From an uncultured Paracoccaceae bacterium (GTDB taxonomy: Bacteria > Pseudomonadota > Alphaproteobacteria > Rhodobacterales > Rhodobacteraceae): a stretch of 48,883 bases of DNA. Under the pieces are notes generated by a model. That model was given only the letters and a program-made list of their open reading frames with translations, made no database searches and had not been told where the DNA came from. Both the position numbers and the translations under genes were made by a program. The stretch is from contig CAJXSD010000017.1 of NCBI GenBank assembly GCA_913060475.1, forward strand, positions 1-48,883, in the 5' to 3' direction. Shown piece by piece: positions 9,017 to 17,706 of this stretch. Within the stretch, counting starts at the first letter, position 1, and each line of letters starts with the position of its first letter.

Positions 9017-9715
9017 TTAGGCGCTGTGGGTTGAAAGGGTACCAAGGGGCAAAGCCAGCCCCGTCGGCATCACAAAACGTTCGATTTCATCACGCGACAG
9101 ATTCCAGTGGTCGTCTGCCAGATCTTCGGCGCGTTCGGCATCGCGGTGTTCAATCGCGATGATAATTTCATCGTGTTGATCACTGGCCTGTGTCAGGTTT
9201 GTCGCCATGCCGTTGTTTTGGGGTTGATAAAATGTCATCGCAATCCGCGCATGATCGATCAGCAACCGTTGAAACGACGGCATCAGATACACATTGCCCG
9301 CCATATCGCCGGTAATTTCATGGAACCGGTTGTTGGCTAGGGCGCGTTCGGCGGCATGTCCCGAACGCAGGGCATTTTTGAAATCCTGCTGGGCCTGCTT
9401 TAGCTGATCAATCTGATCTGGCGTGGCATTCAGCGCCGCCAATCGCAGGACAGCACGGTAAATCATCGGCGCAATCAGGAAAAATTCGCGCAGCGTAGTA
9501 TAGGACATATCCGCCACACGCGCACCCCGACCCGAGCGTAATTCGATATACCCCAGCCCCGCCAAATCGCGGAACACCTCGCGCAGCGGGGTACGGGATA
9601 AATTGAAATCACGGCTCAGCTGCTGTTCATCCAAATCCTGACCCGGACGCAGTTCCAAGGTCAGAATCGCCCTCCTAAGGTATTCTGTTAATTGGAATTT
9701 TGGCCCGTTTTCCAT
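9017..9715 (-). CDS. GntR-family (FCD domain) transcriptional regulator
   Basis: The protein has an N-terminal winged helix (LTEYLRRAILTLELRPGQ, then LSRTPLREVFRDLAGLGYIELRSGRG) and a C-terminal all-helical FCD-type ligand domain with metal-contact-like residues in NNRFHEI and DQHDEIIIAI. The frame reaches 9769, but that first ATG lies inside a palindrome; the ATG at 9715, with GGTGA about 6 nt upstream, gives a 232-residue protein of normal family length and is preferred. It heads the operon with the DapA-like lyase, aldehyde dehydrogenase and FAD oxidase, so it probably represses this set until a pathway metabolite binds. This role is inferred from position. Confidence 0.85.
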   Translation of the reverse strand: MENGPKFQLTEYLRRAILTLELRPGQDLDEQQLSRDFNLSRTPLREVFRDLAGLGYIELRSGRGARVADMSYTTLREFFLIAPMIYRAVLRLAALNATPDQIDQLKQAQQDFKNALRSGHAAERALANNRFHEITGDMAGNVYLMPSFQRLLIDHARIAMTFYQPQNNGMATNLTQASDQHDEIIIAIEHRDAERAEDLADDHWNLSRDEIERFVMPTGLALPLGTLSTHSA

Positions 9716-9763
9716 CAATTTCACCACGCTGGTTTGTGATATTTTCCATTGTATTGGCATAAA

Positions 9764-9776
9764 ATACATATTGTAT
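9764..9776. promoter_or_regulatory. Candidate GntR operator (ATACA-N3-TGTAT)
   Basis: ATACA and TGTAT form a perfect 5-bp inverted repeat with a TAT spacer in the 111-bp gap between gntR and the divergent glxA-type gene. A further partial copy (CCATTGTATTGG) lies at about 9746-9757. FadR/FCD GntR proteins commonly bind short TTGTAT/ATACAA-type palindromes, so autoregulation of the operon, and perhaps of the divergent regulator, is plausible. Seen in sequence; the binding is inference. Confidence 0.45.
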
Positions 9777-9826
9777 TCAAGGAAAATTTATAGAATATTC
9801 AAATTAGTTTCTGACGTAGGTATCCC

Positions 9827-10777
9827 ATGACCATCACCCAGCATTTTGCATTTGCACTGGTACAGGATTTTTCCCATCTGGCGTTTTCCTGCGCAGTGGA
9901 ACCGCTGAGGATTGCAAATTTGATCAGCGGACAGGAATTATATAAATGGTCGTTTCTGTCCGAAAACGGGGAAACGGCCACCTGTTCAAACGGGTCTGTG
10001 ACGTTGGTCCACCACAGCTTTGCCCAGCCGCCGAAATATGATCACCTTTTTGTGCTGAGCGGGATTTACATGCGTGACCGCATCACCCCATCCCTGACCG
10101 CAATGCTGCGCCGCGAAAAACGGCATGGAGGCACCATAGGGGCGCTGTGTTCAGCGGCGTGGATATTGGCGGACATCGGGTTTTTGGATGGCCAAGACGC
10201 CGCCATTCATTGGGATTATCACGACAGTTTCATGGAAAAATTCCCCGATGTAAATTTGGTGCGCAACGTATTTGTGGCCACTGGCCCCCATGTCACCGCA
10301 TCGGGCGGAACCGCAACGGCCGATTTGATGCTGCATATCATCGAACGCGATCATGGGCAGGATTTGGCGACCGCTGTGGCCGATCAAATGGTATACACCG
10401 CTGTGCGTGCAGCATCTGCGGAACAACGCGTATCGCTGCAATCGCGCAACGGCATGCGCAACGCCCATTTGGCCAAGGCCATCGGCATAATGCAAAACAC
10501 AATCGCGGATCCAATTTCACCAACACAAATCGCCGAACACCTGGGGATTTCATCGCGCCAATTGGAACGGCTGTTTGGCAAATTGCTGAACACATCGCCC
10601 AAGAAATACCATATGGAACTGCGCCTAGAACGGGCGCGGCATTTGCTGATCCAAACGGAATCATCGATCAGCGATGTGGCCTTTGCCTGCGGATTTGAAA
10701 GCACGGGACATTTCGCCCGCGTGTACAAATCGGCCTTTGGTGTATCCCCGTCCGCCCAGCGCAATCGCATTGACTAG
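9827..10777 (+). CDS. GlxA-family AraC-type regulator with DJ-1/PfpI domain
   Basis: The 316-residue protein has an N-terminal class I glutamine amidotransferase-like (DJ-1/PfpI) domain, about residues 5-180, including GALCSAAWILADIGFLDG and the following AAIHWDYH, which match the GlxA pattern. The C-terminal AraC helix-turn-helix pair occupies about residues 220-312 (IAEHLGISSRQLERLFGK; ISDVAFACGFESTGHFARVY). Known relatives include GbdR (glycine betaine), CdhR (carnitine) and ArgR (arginine) activators. The gene is divergent from the gntR-led operon, 111 bp apart. Together with the MttB-family enzyme this favours a quaternary-amine or amino-acid inducer; that is inference. A GTAGG just upstream is a weak ribosome-binding site. 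Confidence 0.87.
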   Translation: MTITQHFAFALVQDFSHLAFSCAVEPLRIANLISGQELYKWSFLSENGETATCSNGSVTLVHHSFAQPPKYDHLFVLSGIYMRDRITPSLTAMLRREKRHGGTIGALCSAAWILADIGFLDGQDAAIHWDYHDSFMEKFPDVNLVRNVFVATGPHVTASGGTATADLMLHIIERDHGQDLATAVADQMVYTAVRAASAEQRVSLQSRNGMRNAHLAKAIGIMQNTIADPISPTQIAEHLGISSRQLERLFGKLLNTSPKKYHMELRLERARHLLIQTESSISDVAFACGFESTGHFARVYKSAFGVSPSAQRNRID

Positions 10778-10927
10778 GGTGCGCACCAAACAGGCGTCGC
10801 GATTTTTCGCCAATATGATGCAGATCTGCAGATGGGACCTTTACCAAGGTGGGGTTAAATGATCTGATATGGCACCATGTGCAGGCCGCACAAAATACCG
10901 TGGCCGACCGATTCGAACCCAAGGCGA

Positions 10928-12739
10928 ATGTTTCGTATGTATTTGTCCCCAACCCCCCATACTATACTGCGCATTGGTCTGCTGGCGATGGTCACGCTGT
11001 TGGGCTGGATCACGCCCGGTTTCAGTCAGGATTTTTCATTCAATACCCCCAGTGCCGTCATTGATGAACAGGCGCGCAATGCCTTTCGTCCGGCCACGGC
11101 GGCCGCGGGCACATTGGATGGGGTCGGCCTGCTGTTTCAACTGAAACAAAGTCGCATTTCATTGGCAAATACGCTGTATCAGGATGGGTATTTTCAGGCC
11201 GATGTCCGCGTGCGTATGAATGGCCAAGATATCGATCAGGTGTTGGCCGTCGATGCGCCCACACGAATTTCGACGGTCTCGATCGATGTCCAAACCGGCG
11301 ACCGGTTTCAATATGGCCAGATTTCGGTGACCCCCACCCCAAGGGGGGCAGACCTGCCCAAAACGCCCACAGGACCTGTCCGGCTAAGCGATCTGGAAAC
11401 CTATATCACGCGGCTGATCGACCTTTGGCACGCCCAAGGGTACCTGCAGGCGGATGTTGCGACCCAAGATATTGTTGCAAACCACGCCAACGCCACCCTA
11501 TCGGCGCATATCAGATTGGCCCCAGGGGTGCCATCCACCTATAGCGGAACGCGGATCACACCCGATCAAACCCGTGTGAAATCGGCCAAAATACGGTCAA
11601 TCGTGGGGTTCGGTCAGGGTGAAAACCTGAACACCGAAAAACTGCGCCTTGTGGAAACGCGTTTGCGGCGCACGGGTGCCTTTGCCCAGGTGGCGGTCAC
11701 CCCCGAACCCACTGACAGCCCTGGTGTTTTGGATCTGGGCATAAGCCTGCGCGACCGCAAACCAAAACGGATCGAGGCAACCGTTGCCCTGTCGTCCAAG
11801 GACGGGTTTTCCATCGACACACGATGGATGCACCGCAACATCACAGGCAATGCGGATCGGTTGACCATTAACGGCAAGGTAACGCACATCCAGAACGGAC
11901 AACGCCCGCGCTGGGGGTTGGACATCGATTATAAACGCCCCGCCGCGTTTCGCATCGGTGGTGCAAATTTGGAAACGGGGATCGCATTGGGTGAAAAAAC
12001 GGCGGGTGATGATCGCATCAGATATGGCCAAACCTATCTGGGTGCCGAGGTCCCCAAAGACGACCAAACCACATATCGTATCCGCATAAAATACAAACAA
12101 AGCCGCAATTTATCCATTGCAGGCAAGCCCAGTATAACGTCCGTCAGTTTTCCACTGCAATATACCTTTGACGGTCGCAATGATCGATTGGATCCGACAC
12201 AGGGCCGCTATGTCGCGTTGCAGATTGAACCGCTGTACCAGCTGGATCAATCCGTTTCTGGCATGAACCTGCAAGGGGAATTGCGCCATTACCTGCCCCT
12301 GTCTGATACCATTATTTTGGCCGGTCGCGGGCATTTGGGTCACACGATATTGTCACGGTCAGATGCGGTGATTGATCCCGATTTTCTGTATTTTTCGGGC
12401 GGGTCGAACACCGTGCGCGGATATAGTTTCGAAAGCCTTGGAGGCGACATCCGCGGGACCGGTTTGTCGGGCGCGCAGGGGCGCGTTATGCTGTCCGCCG
12501 AATTGCGCAAAACATTTGGCAACAGCCTGTCGGGCGTGGCCTTTGCCGATTATGCGATTTTGCATCCCTTTGGGTTGGATCATTGGGGGCAAGACAGCGT
12601 GGACCACAGCGGCTATGGTCTGGGGCTGCGCTACAAAACGGGGCTGGGCCCAATCCGGTTTGATGTGGCACATCCAACGGGACAGCCGATCACATTGCGA
12701 TCCTCGGCCCTGTATTTCGGATTGGGGCAGGCGTTTTGA
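10928..12739 (+). CDS. tamA: Outer-membrane assembly protein TamA (BamA/Omp85 family)
   Basis: About 603 residues: a signal peptide (hydrophobic IGLLAMVTLLGWITPGFS), POTRA-like domains (about residues 30-250), and a 16-strand Omp85 barrel with the VRGY motif (in GGSNTVRGYSFESLGG) and a terminal Phe. TamA is the outer-membrane half of the translocation and assembly module that helps insert autotransporters and lipid-linked surface structures. The frame opens at 10877, but the ATG at 10928 (AAGG about 4 nt upstream) places the signal peptide at the N-terminus; the ATG at 10937 is an alternative. Its stop overlaps the tamB start by one base (TGATG), so the pair is coupled. Confidence 0.9.
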   Translation: MFRMYLSPTPHTILRIGLLAMVTLLGWITPGFSQDFSFNTPSAVIDEQARNAFRPATAAAGTLDGVGLLFQLKQSRISLANTLYQDGYFQADVRVRMNGQDIDQVLAVDAPTRISTVSIDVQTGDRFQYGQISVTPTPRGADLPKTPTGPVRLSDLETYITRLIDLWHAQGYLQADVATQDIVANHANATLSAHIRLAPGVPSTYSGTRITPDQTRVKSAKIRSIVGFGQGENLNTEKLRLVETRLRRTGAFAQVAVTPEPTDSPGVLDLGISLRDRKPKRIEATVALSSKDGFSIDTRWMHRNITGNADRLTINGKVTHIQNGQRPRWGLDIDYKRPAAFRIGGANLETGIALGEKTAGDDRIRYGQTYLGAEVPKDDQTTYRIRIKYKQSRNLSIAGKPSITSVSFPLQYTFDGRNDRLDPTQGRYVALQIEPLYQLDQSVSGMNLQGELRHYLPLSDTIILAGRGHLGHTILSRSDAVIDPDFLYFSGGSNTVRGYSFESLGGDIRGTGLSGAQGRVMLSAELRKTFGNSLSGVAFADYAILHPFGLDHWGQDSVDHSGYGLGLRYKTGLGPIRFDVAHPTGQPITLRSSALYFGLGQAF

Positions 12740-15700
12740 TGAAATCTCTGTTCGCCCTGATGATCGTACTGTTTGCGGCGCTGTTGGGCCCGCAACGGGT
12801 CATGGCGCAAAATGCCTTGGTCACGGAATTTTTGGAAAAAAACCTGTCCGTTTCTGGTCAAACGGTGCAGGTGACCGATCTGCAGGGCGCGCTGTCGGGC
12901 GATGTGACCATCGGTGAAATCACCATCGCCGATGATGCAGGCGTTTGGTTCCGACTAGAGGGGGGGCGTTTGAACTGGTCGCGCAGTGCCCTGTTAACGG
13001 GTGCCCTGAATGTCCAGGATCTGTCCGCCCAGCGCATCACCGTTTTGCGCAGCCCCAACATCGACACCCCCGCCCCTGCCCGCCAATCAGGCCCAATCAG
13101 CATTCCGCAACTGCCCGATTTGCCAATATCCGCCAAAATCGAACGTTTCGCTATTGCAGAGGTCGTGATTGCAAATGCCTATGACGGTGGCCCCCTGATC
13201 GGGACCAGCATGGGGCATCTGACCTATGGCGGTGGTGTGTTGGATGGTGCCCTGCGCATGACCGTCACCAACGGCCAGGCTGAAACGCTGGACATGGCCG
13301 CGCAACTGACAACCGATGATCGCCTGACCGCGACGCTCCACTACTCCGAAGGGGCGGGCGGTGCTGTGGCCCGCGGTGCCGGTTTCATCCACAACGCCCC
13401 CCTGCGCATGACGGTCCAGGCACAGGGTCAGGGCAATGCCGTGACCACCGATATTGCCCTGACAACAGGACAAACATCGCATGTGACCGGACAGTTGACC
13501 CTGTTCAGCGATGACCAAGGCAGCCATATCCAGGGGACCGTTTCGGGGGATTTATCCCCGCTGATTGACACGCCAATATCGGCACTGAAACGCGCAGGGC
13601 GCATCGACCTGACACTGGACGCGACCCGCGCGCCGGATGACACGACACATTTGCGACGATTGTCCCTGACATCCGAAGTTATGTCATTGGATGGCACCCT
13701 TGATCTGGATGCGACAGGCTGGCCCACCGCGCTGGATATCGCCGCAGCGGTTGAACCGGGCGTTCTGGCCCAGGATCTGGCGCAATCGGGGTTCGATGCA
13801 ACGCAATTGGGGCAGGGCAGCTTTCGCCTGCGATATGATCAATCACTGGGGCAGGCATGGGCCCTGGATGCAGGGTTTGACAATGTGTCGGTTTCCGAAA
13901 TTTCAGCAACCCGCGTCACAGCAACCGGACGCGGCACAATCCAGGACCGATCAATCAGCGGCACACTTAACAGCGCATTAACCAATGTCACAGCCACTGG
14001 TGCTGCGTCAGACTTGTTGCAGGGGGATGTCGGTTTGGACATGGGCTTTGCCTATGGTGAAACCTCGGGGATCGCAGTTTCAGGATTGACCCTGACCACC
14101 CAGACGGCGCAAATCCGCGCGGATCTGCGCAGCAATCCGACATATGATATGGTGGACATTGCCCTGCAGGCCGTGACATCGGATTTGTCCCGCTTTGCCG
14201 CCTTGGCCACCCTGCCCGATCTGCGCGGCGCGGGCGATCTGACCGCCACGGGCCGCATCGCGCCCAAAACCGGTGGATTTGATATAACGGCAACACTGCA
14301 GGGGCGTGGCATTGGCGGGCTAAATGCCGCCCTGGACCCCCTGATGACCAGTGACACCACCATTGACCTGATAGCAAAACGCGACAACACGGGCACCTAT
14401 GTCGACAGGCTGACCATCACAAACCAAGACCTAAGCACGACAGCATCTGCGGCACTGACACCTGACCAAGGCCGGGTGTCTGCCGAACTGCGGCTGGCAA
14501 ATGCTGCGAAATTGGACGCCAGTTTGTCCGGCCCCCTGTCTGCCAGATTTGCCGCACGCCAACCAGCGCCCGCAAAACCGTGGTCCGCCAATGGCACCCT
14601 TAGGGCCGAACAGAATACCGATCTGACGTTTTCGGCCGTGGTGGATGCCGACACAGTCCGCGATATTGCGGTGCAGGGGCAGGCCAATGCCGCATTGGTC
14701 AATGGGGTCATGGCCCCCCACACGGTCAAAGGCATTGTAACCTTTGACCTGCTTGCCAAAAACCTGTCTGACCGCAAAACAATTCAGGGCCGTGCCGCAA
14801 TGGCAAATGGCACCCTGGCCATTCAGGGTGCCCCATTGCCCATCCAAAACATCGCCCTGCGCGCGGATTTGGCACAGGGGCGCGCGCGCCTGACATCAAC
14901 GGCCACGCTGGGCCGGAAACAGGCGGTCATGACCACAGATGGGGTTCTGGATATAACCCCGAACGGGCGCACACAAATTGCAATCAAAACCGCGCCACTG
15001 TCGTTGCCTTTGGCCAGTGGTGTGACCGCGCGGCTGCAATCGGATGTCGCCTTGTCGGGTGTGCTGGGGCAGCAACTGACATTGGGGGGAACGGTTGATA
15101 TTCTGGACCTGATCGTTGATTTGGGTCAGGTGTCGGGCCAATCCAACAGCGCCTTGGATATCCGTCACGTCAATATGACGCCGCGCACCCGCACCACATT
15201 AGAAACCTTGGGAATTTCATCGAAACCCAGCGCGGGGGCAGGATCCGGACAATCTGGCATCGCGTTAAACATGAACATTCGCGCGCCAAACAAATTATTT
15301 GCCCGCGGGCGTGGGATTGATGCAGAGTTCGGTGGCGCAATGCAATTGGGGGGCACGACCGCGGCCCCCATTCCAACAGGGCAATTTGACCTGATCCGCG
15401 GGCGCATGGATTTATTAACCAAACGCGTCCGCCTGACCCAAGGTCGCCTGCAACTGTTGGGCACATTGGACCCCGAAATATACCTAAAGGCGGATGTGGA
15501 TGCCCAAGGGGGCGATGTATTAACGGTCGAAGTTGCTGGCCGATCCTCCGCCCCTGAATTGATCCTATCGTCGCAATCCGGCCGCCCCAGCGAAGAGGTA
15601 CTGGCCGAGGTTTTATTCGGCAAAGCGCTTGAGGGATTATCCACCTTTCAAACCGTTCAGCTGGTCAACGCCATTCGCACATTGGGCAGCCCGAATCCCG

Positions 15701-15954
15701 GTTTCATGGAACGCATGCGCCGTATGTCGGGATTAGATGATTTTGACATAACGCAGGATGAACAGGGCGATGTGTCGGTTTCTGCGGGTAAATACATCCG
15801 CGACAACACCTATGTTGAATTCGAATTCGGATCAGGCGGCAAAGCGGAAACGCGCCTGAACCTAGATCTGAACCGCCGCACGAAAACATTCATCAGCCAC
15901 GATACAAATGGCGACAGCCAAATCGGGATTACATTCGGCCAAGATTACGAATAA
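12739..15954 (+). CDS. tamB: Translocation and assembly module protein TamB
   Basis: A 1071-residue protein with an N-terminal signal anchor (FALMIVLFAALLGPQRVMA), a very long beta-rich middle built from AsmA/TamB-like repeats, and the conserved C-terminal TamB (DUF490) domain: FGKALEGLSTFQTVQLVNAI, then SAGKYIRDNTYVEFEFGSGG and the ending IGITFGQDYE. TamB spans the periplasm as a hydrophobic groove and works with TamA; relatives move phospholipids between membranes. The ATG at 12739 shares its A with the tamA stop; a TTG one codon earlier is an alternative reading. The length is slightly below enterobacterial TamB (about 1260) and usual for alphaproteobacteria. Confidence 0.9.
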   Translation: MKSLFALMIVLFAALLGPQRVMAQNALVTEFLEKNLSVSGQTVQVTDLQGALSGDVTIGEITIADDAGVWFRLEGGRLNWSRSALLTGALNVQDLSAQRITVLRSPNIDTPAPARQSGPISIPQLPDLPISAKIERFAIAEVVIANAYDGGPLIGTSMGHLTYGGGVLDGALRMTVTNGQAETLDMAAQLTTDDRLTATLHYSEGAGGAVARGAGFIHNAPLRMTVQAQGQGNAVTTDIALTTGQTSHVTGQLTLFSDDQGSHIQGTVSGDLSPLIDTPISALKRAGRIDLTLDATRAPDDTTHLRRLSLTSEVMSLDGTLDLDATGWPTALDIAAAVEPGVLAQDLAQSGFDATQLGQGSFRLRYDQSLGQAWALDAGFDNVSVSEISATRVTATGRGTIQDRSISGTLNSALTNVTATGAASDLLQGDVGLDMGFAYGETSGIAVSGLTLTTQTAQIRADLRSNPTYDMVDIALQAVTSDLSRFAALATLPDLRGAGDLTATGRIAPKTGGFDITATLQGRGIGGLNAALDPLMTSDTTIDLIAKRDNTGTYVDRLTITNQDLSTTASAALTPDQGRVSAELRLANAAKLDASLSGPLSARFAARQPAPAKPWSANGTLRAEQNTDLTFSAVVDADTVRDIAVQGQANAALVNGVMAPHTVKGIVTFDLLAKNLSDRKTIQGRAAMANGTLAIQGAPLPIQNIALRADLAQGRARLTSTATLGRKQAVMTTDGVLDITPNGRTQIAIKTAPLSLPLASGVTARLQSDVALSGVLGQQLTLGGTVDILDLIVDLGQVSGQSNSALDIRHVNMTPRTRTTLETLGISSKPSAGAGSGQSGIALNMNIRAPNKLFARGRGIDAEFGGAMQLGGTTAAPIPTGQFDLIRGRMDLLTKRVRLTQGRLQLLGTLDPEIYLKADVDAQGGDVLTVEVAGRSSAPELILSSQSGRPSEEVLAEVLFGKALEGLSTFQTVQLVNAIRTLGSPNPGFMERMRRMSGLDDFDITQDEQGDVSVSAGKYIRDNTYVEFEFGSGGKAETRLNLDLNRRTKTFISHDTNGDSQIGITFGQDYE

Positions 15955-15998
15955 TCGCGCGGCCAATAGATGGGTGAACAGGGCGGCGAAATGCCGGT

Positions 15999-16095
15999 GT
16001 CCAAAATGCTGAAATCGAACGATTGCAACATTTTGGTATAGAGTATGCCGATAACCCGCATGTCAGATCCTATCACAGTTGTCATCCCGTGATAG
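15999..16095. repeat. Two inverted repeats in tamB / His-Met gene convergent gap
   Basis: In the 181-bp gap between convergent genes, CCAAAATG (16001-16008) pairs with CATTTTGG (16029-16036), and CTATCAC (16070-16076) pairs with GTGATAG (16089-16095). Neither is followed by a strong T-run, so they are weak terminator candidates at best; they may be structured 3' ends. Nothing else was seen in this gap. Confidence 0.3.
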
Positions 16096-16135
16096 ACCCC
16101 GAATGTAACATGCGTTTAACGGATCAAGGCAGCGA

Positions 16136-16732
16136 TCAGTTGCCCATCATGCGATCCTGAACCGATTGCATCCCGCGCGCGGCCAGATCGGATACCTCGG
16201 CCGCATGGGTTTGCAGGGCAGCCACAACCTCGGGATCGGTGGATGTTTGCACAACGCTGACACCTAGATCCGTGGGAATGATTTCGGTTTCAATCGCGGA
16301 CCCTTTTTCAAACAGGATGGACAGGGTCGGACTTTGGATCGGGACGCGGGGATCATCGCCATTTTCGACCCGCGCAATCATCATCACAACATGGTTGACC
16401 AGCGCATCGCGCAACGCGTCATTTTGCGTTTCGGTGATGGTGCGAATGCCGTTGGGGATATTTTCAACGCGCCGCGTCATATCGGGGTGACGCATGAACA
16501 GGGCGCGCATGTCGTCCACCTCGGACGGGGTGGTATTTTCGCCGTTCAGCATGGGGAACATGGCCATATGCTGTTCGTGATTGCCACCATGATCGGACCC
16601 ATGGTGCGCGGGGTTGTGTCCCATTCCATGCCCCATCCCGTGGCCACCCATCATATTTTGCGCGACCGGCGCGATGGCATAGCCCAGCCCCATAAAAACA
16701 ACCGCACCCAGTGCTATGACAACTTTTTTCAT
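16136..16732 (-). CDS. Exported His/Met-rich protein with internal duplication, function unknown
   Basis: The 198-residue protein begins with a signal peptide or anchor (KKVVIALGAVVFMGLGYAIA), followed at about residues 28-62 by a tract extremely rich in His, Met and Gly (GHGMGHGMGHNPAHHG). Such tracts bind soft metals (copper, silver) in periplasmic proteins. The rest appears duplicated: IPNGIRTITETQNDALRDAL and, about 60 residues later, TDLGVSVVQTSTDPEVVAAL, each followed by a helix with a conserved His (NHVVMM; THAAEV). I recognise this as a conserved periplasmic family but cannot name it. It is divergent from a DMT transporter. A metal-binding role is inference from composition. Confidence 0.7.
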   Translation of the reverse strand: MKKVVIALGAVVFMGLGYAIAPVAQNMMGGHGMGHGMGHNPAHHGSDHGGNHEQHMAMFPMLNGENTTPSEVDDMRALFMRHPDMTRRVENIPNGIRTITETQNDALRDALVNHVVMMIARVENGDDPRVPIQSPTLSILFEKGSAIETEIIPTDLGVSVVQTSTDPEVVAALQTHAAEVSDLAARGMQSVQDRMMGN

Positions 16733-16826
16733 GCAAAAAACCTTTCCCGTATTGCATTGGGGGTATACAAGAGAATGAACGCCGTGTCATGCCCCCCGAC
16801 CGACACAATTTCGAAAGCAGCATTTC

Positions 16827-17702
16827 ATGTCCCAATCCGCACAGACCAACAAACACGCCATATTATTCATGATTGGCGCGATTGCCCTGTTTGCGTCGAT
16901 GGATGCCGCCGCCAAAGAGTTAACGACATATGTTCACCCAATCCAAACAATTTGGGCGCGATATTTCAGCGCAACAGTGCTGGTGATCCTGATTGTATTG
17001 CCCAAAATCAAAACCGTGTCGCGCACGAAACATCCCGGATTACAGGTTGTGCGTTCGATGCTGGTGCTGGGGGCCACATCGTTTTTCTTTGTCTCGATTT
17101 CCCAAATCGGTCTGGCCGAGGCAACGGCTGTTATGGACATAAACCCCGTTTTGCTGACCTTGGGCGGTTTTTTGTTTTTGGGCGAAACAATTGGTCCGCG
17201 CCGTATTTTTGGGATCGTGATGTCATTGATCGGCGCCCTGATCATCATTCGCCCCGGTTTGGGGGTGTTTTCGATTTATTCCGTATTGCCACTGGCTGCG
17301 GCGGTCTGTTTGACGGGCTATAACCTGATTACCCGATTTGTGGGGCGCAATGAAAATCCGTGGACATCGCTGTTTTACACCGCCCTGTTCGGGGCTGTTT
17401 TGCTAAGTGGTATTGTGCCGTTTTTCTGGACCCCGCTGACGGGATATACCGCTGGTTTGATCCTTTTGATCGGGGTGTTGGGCACGGCCAGCCAATGGAT
17501 GTTGATCCGCGCCCTTACCCTGGGCGAAGCGGGGCTGTTGGCCCCGTTCGTCTATGTTGGATTGTTGTTTGCCACAGTCTGGGGATATGTGATTTTTGGC
17601 GATGTCCCGGATGCGCCAACGATTGTCGGGGCCTTGATTATAGTGGGATCCGGGCTTTATGTGTGGTACCGCGAAATTCAAACAACCCCCAAAGGACACT
17701 GA
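16827..17702 (+). CDS. EamA/DMT-superfamily transporter
   Basis: The 291-residue protein is composed almost entirely of about ten hydrophobic segments arranged as two EamA halves (about residues 10-140 and 150-282). Typical half-end signatures are present: LTLGGFLFLGETIGPRRI followed by a GALIIIRPG helix, and in the second half LLFATVWGYVIFGDVPD followed by GALIIVGSGLYVWYR. The family exports or imports metabolites such as amino acids and nucleosides; direction and substrate cannot be told. It is 4 bp ahead of the flavin reductase start, so the two form an operon. A second, clearly different DMT protein lies at 44118. Confidence 0.87.
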   Translation: MSQSAQTNKHAILFMIGAIALFASMDAAAKELTTYVHPIQTIWARYFSATVLVILIVLPKIKTVSRTKHPGLQVVRSMLVLGATSFFFVSISQIGLAEATAVMDINPVLLTLGGFLFLGETIGPRRIFGIVMSLIGALIIIRPGLGVFSIYSVLPLAAAVCLTGYNLITRFVGRNENPWTSLFYTALFGAVLLSGIVPFFWTPLTGYTAGLILLIGVLGTASQWMLIRALTLGEAGLLAPFVYVGLLFATVWGYVIFGDVPDAPTIVGALIIVGSGLYVWYREIQTTPKGH

Positions 17703-17706
17703 CACC

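Noticed and set aside
10895..10935. tRNA-like T-arm (minus-strand GGGTTCGAATCGG)
   Set aside because: The flanking bases do not form the 5-bp T-stem and no acceptor or anticodon stems could be placed.
16334..17323. 329-codon plus-strand frame across the His/Met gene and the transporter start
   Set aside because: It crosses a divergent promoter region and is antisense to one gene and out of frame with the other.
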